A stretch of 42,271 bases of DNA from the NCBI GenBank assembly GCA_030681525.1, contig JAUXSD010000134.1, forward strand, positions 1-42,271, in the 5' to 3' direction. Below are positions 1 through 6,775 of the stretch, piece after piece. The notes under the pieces were generated by a model. That model did no database searches. It was not told the origin of the DNA and saw nothing but the letters and a program-made list of their open reading frames with translations. Source of the DNA: Solirubrobacteraceae bacterium. GTDB lineage: Bacteria > Actinomycetota > Thermoleophilia > Solirubrobacterales > Solirubrobacteraceae. Each line of letters begins with the position of its first letter. The stretch's first letter is position 1. The translations under genes were made by a program, and so were the position numbers.

Positions 1-209
1 CGCTCGGCCTCAGCCTGGTCGAGAGCCCCCGCGGCGCGACCCTCGCCGTCGCCGAGACGAACGCCGACCGCCTCGCGCGGCTGCATCTACGGACGGGCTC
101 GTACGCCAACTGGCCGGCGCTCGCTCGCGCGACGGCGGGAACCCTCCTGCCCGACTACCCGCTGATCAACAAGAGCTTCGAGCTCTGTTACGCCTGCGTG
201 GATCGCTGA
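1..209 (+). CDS. [NiFe]-hydrogenase group 4 large subunit, C-terminal end (partial)
   Basis: The frame is open from the window edge and ends in TGA at 207-209. The last 68 residues end in ELCYACVDR. The CxxC so close to the C-terminus matches the distal nickel-binding cysteine pair of [NiFe]-hydrogenase large subunits. The complex I homologue NuoD lacks these cysteines, so a hydrogenase fits better. The protein stops three residues after the last cysteine, so there is no C-terminal extension for a maturation protease to remove; Ech-type group 4 enzymes are also made without one. The small-subunit gene starts at the next base, which implies translational coupling. The proximal CxxC and the rest of the operon lie outside the window, so the subgroup is open. 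Confidence 0.72.
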   Translation, partial: LGLSLVESPRGATLAVAETNADRLARLHLRTGSYANWPALARATAGTLLPDYPLINKSFELCYACVDR

Positions 210-659
210 ATGTTCGTCCTCCTGCGCCAGCTCGCCCGATTGCGCCGTGACTCCGGCCTGGAGCGCGGGCCGCGACGATCGCTCGCGCTGCGCCACGTCG
301 ATGCCGGCTCCTGCAACGGCTGCGAGCACGAGCTGGCGCTCGTCGGCAGCCCGATCTACGACCTCGCTCGCTTCGGCCTGGACATCGTCGCCTCCCCCCG
401 CCACGCCGACATCCTGCTGGTCACGGGGCCGGTGACGACGAGGATGGCCGATGCGCTGCGCACGGCCTACGGCGCCATGCCCGAACCGCGTCTCGTCGCG
501 GCGCTCGGGGACTGTGCCCTGGGGTGCGGCATCCTCGCCGACCCCGACGAGATCGCCGGCCCGCTGGAGGCCCTGCTCCCGGTCGACATCCGCATCCCGG
601 GATGCCCGCCCACGCCTCATGCGATCGCGGAGCACCTGCGCGCGGCGCTGGCTCGTTAG
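210..659 (+). CDS. [NiFe]-hydrogenase group 4 small subunit (HycG/NuoB-like)
   Basis: This 149-residue protein belongs to the NuoB/HycG family, which carries the [4Fe-4S] cluster next to the active-site subunit and passes electrons from it. Cysteines suited to the cluster are C35 and C38 in SCNGCE, C102 (with C106 nearby) in GDCALGCG, and C132 in PGCPPTP. There is no twin-arginine signal, as expected for a cytoplasm-facing complex I-related hydrogenase. The ATG directly follows the large-subunit stop codon. The residue pattern is closer to hydrogenase small subunits than to respiratory NuoB. It is the last gene of its operon here; the next gene is on the other strand. Confidence 0.8.
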   Translation: MFVLLRQLARLRRDSGLERGPRRSLALRHVDAGSCNGCEHELALVGSPIYDLARFGLDIVASPRHADILLVTGPVTTRMADALRTAYGAMPEPRLVAALGDCALGCGILADPDEIAGPLEALLPVDIRIPGCPPTPHAIAEHLRAALAR

Positions 660-694
660 GGCCCGAGACCTGCGGCGGACGCCTGGACCGGCTC

Positions 695-1168
695 TCAGTG
701 GACGTAGGCCTCCGCGACGCAGTTGGCCAGGACCCCCGCCTCGGTGTTCGTGGCGTCGTCGTTGTTGCGAAACTCGACGCGGCCGAACGGTATGGAGTTC
801 ACGCCCTTCTCCTCGCCGACCTTCTGGGCCGCGCCCGCCGCGTCGTTCTTGTTGGAGTGGATGATGATCTCGGCCTTCTTCTTGCCGCCCGCCTCGACCG
901 TGTAGTTCGTCGCCTTCTCCTCGTCGTCGCCCTCGTGCGACACCTCGAAGCCCTCGTCCTCGATGCACGCGACCATCTCGGCGCGGGCGCTCTTCTTCTT
1001 CGGCTTGGCGGCCGCCTCCGAGCCGTCGGCCTTCTCGCCCTTCTGCGCCTGCTCGGCCTGCTCGGATGCGCTGCCGCCGCCGTTGGACGGTTCGTCGTCG
1101 TCGCCGCAGCCGACGGCGAACGCGGCGGCGAGGAGGAAGGCGAGACAGAGCTTGGGGGGCTGGCGCAT
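695..1168 (-). CDS. Putative lipoprotein, unknown function
   Basis: This is a 157-residue secreted protein. An N-terminal hydrophobic stretch (LCLAFLLAAAFAVGC) ends in a lipobox-like AVGC, followed by a low-complexity linker rich in D, E, G, K and A. The C-terminal part, from about residue 60 to the end, is a small globular region with two cysteines (MVACIEDEG and LANCVAEAY) that could form a disulfide. The ATG at 1168 is chosen because AGGAG lies 8 nt upstream; an upstream GTG at 1201 would spoil the signal peptide. I do not recognise the globular domain. Confidence 0.75.
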   Translation of the reverse strand: MRQPPKLCLAFLLAAAFAVGCGDDDEPSNGGGSASEQAEQAQKGEKADGSEAAAKPKKKSARAEMVACIEDEGFEVSHEGDDEEKATNYTVEAGGKKKAEIIIHSNKNDAAGAAQKVGEEKGVNSIPFGRVEFRNNDDATNTEAGVLANCVAEAYVH

Positions 1169-1208
1169 GATCGATCTCCTGGTGGGTCGGACCAGACCCA
1201 CTATGGCC

Positions 1209-1370
1209 CTAGCTGATGCGTACGTCGATCCCGAACAGCAGCAGCGGCCAGATGATGACCGCGATGATCGCCGACAACAGGCGACCGAGCGTGCTCAGGT
1301 GATCGAAGTAGTTCTGCGACGCGGCCACGAGCAGGCCGAGGACCAGATAGACGATGCCGCCGATGCTCAC
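1209..1370 (-). CDS. Small hydrophobic membrane protein, 53 residues
   Basis: A GTG-started frame encodes VSIGGIVYLVLGLLVAASQNYF, then a short polar turn (DHLSTLGR), then LLSAIIAVIIWPLLLFGIDVRIS. This is a two-helix hairpin membrane protein. The balance of hydrophobic segments, a central loop with charged residues and a clean stop argue for a real gene. No convincing Shine-Dalgarno sequence precedes the GTG, so the start is less certain than the frame. Function is unknown. It lies downstream of the 1441-1710 gene on the same strand. Confidence 0.55.
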   Translation of the reverse strand: MSIGGIVYLVLGLLVAASQNYFDHLSTLGRLLSAIIAVIIWPLLLFGIDVRIS

Positions 1371-1440
1371 GGCGTGAAGCTACCCGGGCGCCGGAACTCC
1401 CACGCAGGACCCAACGAGTGTTCGAGCACGCGGTGTCGCG

Positions 1441-1710
1441 CTAGCTCAGCGTGCCGGCGGGCAGCACGTACCGGGCCACGCCCGGCACCGCGGTGGCGCT
1501 GTTGCCGCGCAGCCCGCCGTGCAGGCCGCCCGACGAGCGGGGTGCCGCGGCGGGCGCCTCGGCGACGCCGCCGTGGGCCTCGATCCACTTGACGATCTCG
1601 GTCAGGTGGGTGCCCTCCGCGCGCAGCGTCGCGCGCTCGATCGTGTGGCCGCCGCGCCCGTCGGAGCGTGAAAGGCGGATCACCAACTCGCGAATCGCAT
1701 CGTCGTCCAT
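1441..1710 (-). CDS. Small conserved-looking protein, unknown function
   Basis: This 89-residue protein has an ordered N-terminal half (DDDAIRELVIRLSR to IVKWIEAHGG) that looks like alternating helix and strand. The C-terminal tail is rich in Ala, Gly and Ser and is probably disordered. It has no signal peptide or membrane segment. It sits 10 bp after the signalling gene at 1721-3850 on the same strand and could share its transcript. I do not recognise the family. Confidence 0.65.
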   Translation of the reverse strand: MDDDAIRELVIRLSRSDGRGGHTIERATLRAEGTHLTEIVKWIEAHGGVAEAPAAAPRSSGGLHGGLRGNSATAVPGVARYVLPAGTLS

Positions 1711-1720
1711 ACCGACGAGC

Positions 1721-3850
1721 CTACTCCCCTGGTGTCGCCCGGACCTCGTCGGCGACCAGCGCGAGCAGGACGTCCGCCACCCGCGGGTCGAACTGCCGGC
1801 CGGCCTCGCGCCCGACCTCCGCGATCGCCTCGTCGAGCGTCAGCGCGGCGCTGTAGACGCGCGCGCTGGTCATGACGTCCCAGGAATCGGCCACCGCGAG
1901 GATGCGCGCGCCCTGCGAGATCGCGTCGCCCGCCAGGCCGTCGGGATAGCCGTCGCCGTCCCAGCGCTCGTGGTGGCCGCGCACCCACGCCCGCTGCAGG
2001 TCCGACAGGACGTCCTCGACCATGTCGTTGCCGACGACCGGGTGCGTGCGCATCTGCGCCCATTCCTCCGCTGTGAAGCGGCCGGGCTTGAGCAGTACCG
2101 ACTTGGGCACGATGATCTTGCCGATGTCGTGCAGGATCGCCGCCTCGCGCAGCGCGCTGACGTCGACCGCCGCCCAGTCCAGGCGCTCGGCCAGCGCCGC
2201 GGCCAGGTCGGCGACCCGCTCGGCGTGGCCGTGCGAGGTGGGGTGGCCCTCCTCGACCATCCGCGCGATCGCGTGCAGCGCGCGCAGGCGCAGCCGATGC
2301 TCGGCAGCGGTGTTGTTGTGCGACCGCGACTTGCCGGCCAGGCGCGCGGCGGTCTCGGAGGTGTAGCGAAAGACGATGTTGCGCCCGTGGTCCTTGGCCC
2401 AGTACAGCGCGACGTCGGCGAGGCGGTAGAGCTCGTCGGCGTCGGCGTCCGCGGCGGCCTCGCAGACGCCGATGCTGACCGTGAGGTGGCCGACGCCGTC
2501 GAAGGGCTCGCGCTCGATCGCCTGGCGCGCGCGCTCAGCCGCCGCGTAGGCGCCGGCGCCGCCCGTGGCGGGCAGGATCCAGGCGAACTCCTCGCCGCCG
2601 ACGCGGGCGATCTCCTCGCCGACGCGCGTCAGCGCCCGGAAGCGCGCGCCCACCTCGGCGAGGACGCGGTCGCCGGCCGGGTGACCGCAGGTGTCGTTGA
2701 TCTGCTTGAAGTGGTCGAGGTCGAGGATCGCCAGGCTGAGCGGGCTGCCGTGACGGCGCCCGCGCGCGATCTCCTCGTCGAGCCGCTCGCGGAAGCGGTG
2801 ATGGTTGAGCAGACCGGTCAGCGTGTCGTGCGTCGCCAGCCGCGCGAGCTCGGCCTCGTGGCGCTTGCTCTCGGAGATGTCGCGGACGGTCACGACGTAG
2901 CCCAGCGACTCGCCGTCGGGCCCGGTGGCCAGCGCCGCCGTGACCGACGCGTCGAAGCGCCGGCCGTCCTTGCGGCGCAGGACGAAGCCCTCGGACTCGC
3001 CGTAGCGCGCTTCGTACCAGCGGGCGCGGCTGCGGCCCTGGTGTTCGATCTGGTCCTCGGGCACCCACGGGTACGGCCACCTGCGTCCGACGATCTCCTC
3101 GCGCGACCAGCCGACGAGCGCGCACATCGCGTCGTTGACCTGCACGACGGTGTCGTCGTCGATGAGGCAGAAGCCCTCGTGCATCGCGGCGAGCATCGCC
3201 GACGACAGGTCGCGCTCGCGGCGCAGCTCGTGCTCGACCGTCCGCAGCGCGGTGACGTCCTGCCACTGGCCGACCCAGGCGATGCCGGTTCCCTCGTCGT
3301 CGCGCAGGTAGGTCATGTTCGAGATGACCCAGACGGCTGCTCCGTCGGGCCGCACGAAGCGCTTCTCGAGCTGGACGGAGTCGAGCTCGCCGCGCAGGAT
3401 CCGCCACGCCAGCTCGACGTCGCGAGCACGGTCGTCGGGGTGCGTGATCTCGTTGTCGCGCGTGCCCAGGAGCATCTCCCGCTCGCGGCCGAGCATGGCG
3501 CACAGCGCGTCGTTGACGCGCACGTAGCGGCCGTCGGCGCCGAGGATCGCCATGCCGATCGGCGCGTGGTCGAACGCCGTGTCGAAGTACGAGCCGAGGT
3601 CGTCGACGAGCTCGTCGCCGCGCACCTCGCGCAGCAGGCACAGCGTGGTGCCGTCGATCTGCTGCGAGCGCAGGGTCTTCAGGCGGATCGGGGTGCCGTC
3701 GGGTCGCGAGCCCTCGACGACCTCACCGAACGGGCGCCCCACGAGCGTCGCCTTCGGCTGGCGCAACAGCCCGAGCGCGAGGTCGTTGGCGTCGACGACG
3801 AGGCCCTCGTCGTCGAGGACGAGCGAAGGGGCGAGCAGCGTCGTCGGCAC
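1721..3850 (-). CDS. PAS-PAS-PAS-GGDEF-HD-GYP cyclic-di-GMP signalling protein
   Basis: This 709-residue cytoplasmic protein has no membrane segment. Three PAS-like regions span about 1-75, 85-205 and 210-330; the latter two end in typical PAC segments (VGQWQDVTALR, YVVTVRDISESK). A GGDEF domain covers about 335-495 with active-site RVGGEEF at 416-422, a permitted GGEEF variant. An HD-GYP phosphodiesterase domain covers about 525-700 with HDIGK at 574-578, HHERWDG from 626 and GYP at 634-636. Both catalytic signatures look intact, so it could make and degrade c-di-GMP, switched by the PAS sensors. The usual inhibitory RxxD site reads RVGE (409-412). The start is GTG with GAAGG upstream. The gene lies 41 bp after the nucleotidyltransferase-fold gene on the same strand. 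Confidence 0.93.
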   Translation of the reverse strand: MPTTLLAPSLVLDDEGLVVDANDLALGLLRQPKATLVGRPFGEVVEGSRPDGTPIRLKTLRSQQIDGTTLCLLREVRGDELVDDLGSYFDTAFDHAPIGMAILGADGRYVRVNDALCAMLGREREMLLGTRDNEITHPDDRARDVELAWRILRGELDSVQLEKRFVRPDGAAVWVISNMTYLRDDEGTGIAWVGQWQDVTALRTVEHELRRERDLSSAMLAAMHEGFCLIDDDTVVQVNDAMCALVGWSREEIVGRRWPYPWVPEDQIEHQGRSRARWYEARYGESEGFVLRRKDGRRFDASVTAALATGPDGESLGYVVTVRDISESKRHEAELARLATHDTLTGLLNHHRFRERLDEEIARGRRHGSPLSLAILDLDHFKQINDTCGHPAGDRVLAEVGARFRALTRVGEEIARVGGEEFAWILPATGGAGAYAAAERARQAIEREPFDGVGHLTVSIGVCEAAADADADELYRLADVALYWAKDHGRNIVFRYTSETAARLAGKSRSHNNTAAEHRLRLRALHAIARMVEEGHPTSHGHAERVADLAAALAERLDWAAVDVSALREAAILHDIGKIIVPKSVLLKPGRFTAEEWAQMRTHPVVGNDMVEDVLSDLQRAWVRGHHERWDGDGYPDGLAGDAISQGARILAVADSWDVMTSARVYSAALTLDEAIAEVGREAGRQFDPRVADVLLALVADEVRATPGE

Positions 3851-3891
3851 TGCCCTTCTATCGGGCTGCGCCGCCGCGAGCTTGAGCGCGC

Positions 3892-4563
3892 TCAGTGCTC
3901 GGCGGCCTCGGAATCGGGGCCGAGGGCGGCGCCCGACTGCGGCCCCTCGACCGGCCGCACCGCGACCCGGTCGCCGTTACCGGCGTCGCTGCCGGTCCGC
4001 GTCGGCGGCAGGACCTCGAGCCCCTCGAGGATCGTGAAGAACGCCATCCCGTACGGCGTGTGACGCACGCGCTCGCGCACGGCATCCCAGTCGACCTGCT
4101 CGCGCAGCGCGCGCGCCATCTTCAGCAGGCCGGCGTATTCGAGGTGATGCTCGTTGAGCGTCTGCAGCCGCAGGGCGAACATGTCCTCCAGGCCCATGAC
4201 GTTCATCGCCATCGACATCACGGTGAGGTCCTCACCACGCGCGATGACGTCATCGGTCACCTCACCCTCGACGGTCTCGAAGATGAGATCGACGAGCACG
4301 TCGCCGTCCCACGCCTTCAGCAGCCACTCCTCGGGCGGGCGCTCGGGCCTCATGCCGGCCTCGACGAGCACCTCTTGCGCGCGCTCGGCGTCGGACGGGC
4401 GCAGCATGATGTCGAGGTCGCTGGTCACCTCGGGGCCGCCGCGCGCCCAGGCGGCGAGGCTGCCGCCGACGACGAACGGGATCCCGGCATCGCGCAGCAA
4501 CGCGACCGTGCGGCGCAGCGTCGCGAGGATCGGGCCGAAGCGCTCTTCGTCGTCGGGCATCAT
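3892..4563 (-). CDS. Nucleotidyltransferase-fold protein (DUF/AbiEii-like)
   Basis: This 223-residue protein has the nucleotidyltransferase core signature near its N-terminus: GGS at 33-35 and the metal-binding pair D49-x-D51 in TSDLDIML. The family includes antibiotic nucleotidyltransferases, MNT antitoxin-like proteins and AbiEii-type toxins. Later segments (LVDLIFETVEG, DDVIARGEDL, ALRLQTLNEHHLEYAGLLKMARAL) match the helical region common in uncharacterised family members. The tail after about residue 190 is low complexity. Two adjacent ATGs (4563 and 4560) are possible starts. The metallophosphoesterase is divergent, 48 bp away. Substrate is unknown, and no partner antitoxin gene adjoins it. 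Confidence 0.75.
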   Translation of the reverse strand: MMPDDEERFGPILATLRRTVALLRDAGIPFVVGGSLAAWARGGPEVTSDLDIMLRPSDAERAQEVLVEAGMRPERPPEEWLLKAWDGDVLVDLIFETVEGEVTDDVIARGEDLTVMSMAMNVMGLEDMFALRLQTLNEHHLEYAGLLKMARALREQVDWDAVRERVRHTPYGMAFFTILEGLEVLPPTRTGSDAGNGDRVAVRPVEGPQSGAALGPDSEAAEH

Positions 4564-4611
4564 CGGCCACGCTGTTACCCGCCGTGCCCGACGGGGAAAG
4601 CACGGGTCGAG

Positions 4612-5379
4612 ATGACGCTCGCCGACCAGCCGTCGCGGCCCGTCCGGATCGCCGCCGTCGGCGACGTGCACTGCCGCGAGTCCCAGCGCGACGAGATCGC
4701 CGCCGCGTTCGCGGCGGTCGCCGGCGACATCGACCTGATCCTGCTCGCCGGCGACCTGACGACCCACGGCGAGCCCGAGCAGGCGCTGATCCTCGCCGAT
4801 GCCTGCCGCGGGCTCGACACGCCCGTCCTCACCGTCCTGGGCAACCACGACTGGCACTCAAACCGCGCCGACGAGGTCGTCGCGGTGCTGCGCGAGGCGC
4901 GGATCGTCGTGCTCGAGCGCGACCACGAGATCGTCGGGATCGGCGGGATCGAGGTCGGCGTCGCGGGGCTCAAGGGCTTCGTCGGGGGTTTCGACGGCTA
5001 CCGGATCCCGGACTTCGGCGAGCCGCAGCTGCGCGCGATCTACGACGACACCTCGGCCGACGTCGAGGCGCTCGACCGCTCGCTGCGCGAGATCGCGCTG
5101 TGCGCGCTGCGCATCGTGCTGCTGCACTACGCGCCGATCGCGACGACGCTGGAGGGCGAGCCGCCGGAGATCTGGATGATGCTCGGCAGCGAACGGCTCG
5201 CGGCGCCGATCGCCGAGCACCGGCCGCACATCGTGCTGCACGGCCATGCCCACGCCGGCACGTTCGCGGGGGCGATCGGCGAGGTGCCGGTCTACAACGT
5301 CTCCGCGCCGGTCATCGGCCGCGACTTCTGCGTGTTCGAGCTCACGGGGGCCGGCGCGGCGAGCGCGGCCGTCCACTGA
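4612..5379 (+). CDS. Calcineurin-like metallophosphoesterase
   Basis: This 255-residue protein has the complete metallophosphoesterase motif series: GDVH (D18, H20), AGDL, GNHDW, LLHYAP and HGHAH. These residues bind two divalent metal ions in phosphoesterases and nucleases of this fold. No signal peptide is present, so it should be cytoplasmic. The ATG at 4612 is chosen because it gives a compact domain starting ten residues before the first strand. The substrate cannot be told from sequence. The upstream non-coding gap to the divergent nucleotidyltransferase-fold gene is 48 bp. Confidence 0.88.
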   Translation: MTLADQPSRPVRIAAVGDVHCRESQRDEIAAAFAAVAGDIDLILLAGDLTTHGEPEQALILADACRGLDTPVLTVLGNHDWHSNRADEVVAVLREARIVVLERDHEIVGIGGIEVGVAGLKGFVGGFDGYRIPDFGEPQLRAIYDDTSADVEALDRSLREIALCALRIVLLHYAPIATTLEGEPPEIWMMLGSERLAAPIAEHRPHIVLHGHAHAGTFAGAIGEVPVYNVSAPVIGRDFCVFELTGAGAASAAVH

Positions 5380-5434
5380 GCCGACCCGGCGCGCCAGGCC
5401 GCCGGCACCCGGCGAATCTGCCGCCGCGCGCGGC

Positions 5435-5440
5435 TACCAT
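5435..5440 (+). promoter_or_regulatory. -10 box TACCAT of a probable leaderless gene
   Basis: TACCAT ends 7 nt before the GTG at 5448, so transcription would start at or next to the start codon. There is no Shine-Dalgarno sequence in between. Confidence 0.5.
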
Positions 5441-5447
5441 CGTCGGC

Positions 5448-6737
5448 GTGACCGGTGTCTCGCCGTGGCGGTGCTTCGCGCTCGCGGCGCTCCTCGCCGC
5501 GCTGCTCGCCACGCCCGCAGGCGCCCAGGCTCCGTCGCTGCCGCCGCTGCCGGCGAGCGGCTGCAACGTCGGGCCGATCACGAACTTCCTCGCCGCCGAC
5601 GCCACCCGGCCGGGCGTCATCAACCTCGTCTTCTTCGGCGCGCAGGGCACGAGCGTCGAGTTCTTCGAGTGCGTCGACGACAGGCTGCGTCCGCTGGGCA
5701 GGCTGGCCGCACCGCCCGACCAGGGCACCGAGCTGCTCGAGGCGACCACCTGGGACTGCGCGCGCGCGTCGCGCAGCTTCGTCGCCCGCGCGATGCTGCC
5801 CGACGGCACGCTCGTCGCCGGCGCCTACGCCGTGCGCACCGGCTCGTGCGCGACCCGCTTCGAGCTGCGCGTCCCGCGCCGGGCGGCGGAGGGCCGGGTC
5901 GCCCGCGTGCGGGTCGTCGACCGCTGGGGGATCGGCGACTTCAAGCCGCGCCTGTGCATCGCGCCGCCGCGCGGCGACAAGGTCTGCTCGGTCATCGGCT
6001 TCCGGAAGGCCGTCACGATCCGCACGCGCCGCTTCCGTGCCCGGATGGCGGGGCGCTGGCGCATCGAGCTGCGCGTCGACCGCCACCGCGTGCGCCGCAC
6101 CGTCACGGTCGGCGGAGGCGCCGCGCCCAAGGCGCCGCCGGTCGTGCTGACGACCGGCGACTCGACGATGCAGGGCATCGACAACTTCCTCGCCGACGAG
6201 CTCGGCGACGCGGGCACCGTGCGCAGCGACATCCGCGTCGGCACGGGGATCAGCAAGTCCGACTGGCTGGCGATGGCCCGGGCGCAGGTCAAGCGTTACA
6301 AGCCGCGCTTCACCGTGATGTCGCTCGGCGTCAACGAGGGCTTCGACATGACGACCCCCGGCGGCACGAACGTCGTCTGCTGCGACGAGCCCTGGCTCGC
6401 CGAGTACGTGCGCCGCCTGCGCGCGATGATGGTCACCTACCGTCGCAAGGGCGAGGGCCGCGTCCTGTGGCTCACGCTCCCGCTGCCGCGCGGCGGCCCG
6501 CTGACGGCCACGATGACCGCCGTCAACGGGGCGATCGTCCGCGCCGCCGCGGGCATGAAGTACGTCAGCGTCCTGCGGATGGACTCGCTGTTCACGCCCG
6601 GCGGCTACGCCGACGTGATCCGCTACCGCGGCCGCTACATCCGCGTGCGCACGGCCGACGGGATCCACCTCAACGTGTCCGGCACGGCGATCGCCGCGAG
6701 CGTCATCGCGGCGGCGATCAAGCGGATCGGCCGCTGA
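5448..6737 (+). CDS. Secreted SGNH/GDSL-type hydrolase (DUF459-like)
   Basis: This 429-residue protein has a signal peptide ending near ATPAGAQA. Residues 40-220 form a beta-rich domain of unknown role with several cysteines. An SGNH hydrolase domain follows, with block I TTGDSTMQG (nucleophile Ser), block III SLGVNEGFD and block V DGIHLN (catalytic Asp and His). Such enzymes act on acyl or acetyl esters, often in cell-wall or exopolysaccharide modification; the substrate here is unknown. The GTG start at 5448 is chosen because the signal peptide begins there and a -10-like TACCAT lies 7 nt upstream. Confidence 0.8.
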   Translation: MTGVSPWRCFALAALLAALLATPAGAQAPSLPPLPASGCNVGPITNFLAADATRPGVINLVFFGAQGTSVEFFECVDDRLRPLGRLAAPPDQGTELLEATTWDCARASRSFVARAMLPDGTLVAGAYAVRTGSCATRFELRVPRRAAEGRVARVRVVDRWGIGDFKPRLCIAPPRGDKVCSVIGFRKAVTIRTRRFRARMAGRWRIELRVDRHRVRRTVTVGGGAAPKAPPVVLTTGDSTMQGIDNFLADELGDAGTVRSDIRVGTGISKSDWLAMARAQVKRYKPRFTVMSLGVNEGFDMTTPGGTNVVCCDEPWLAEYVRRLRAMMVTYRRKGEGRVLWLTLPLPRGGPLTATMTAVNGAIVRAAAGMKYVSVLRMDSLFTPGGYADVIRYRGRYIRVRTADGIHLNVSGTAIAASVIAAAIKRIGR

Positions 6738-6775
6738 CGGCTACCGCACGCGGTGCGTGATGGCCCCGGCCGCTC

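Noticed and set aside
1451-4063. Long plus-strand open frame opposite the PAS-GGDEF-HD-GYP gene
   Set aside because: High-GC codon bias opens antisense frames. It has no recognisable domain and the opposite strand is unambiguous.
3892-4563. Toxin-antitoxin module
   Set aside because: No partner gene adjoins it; the neighbours are signalling and phosphoesterase genes.
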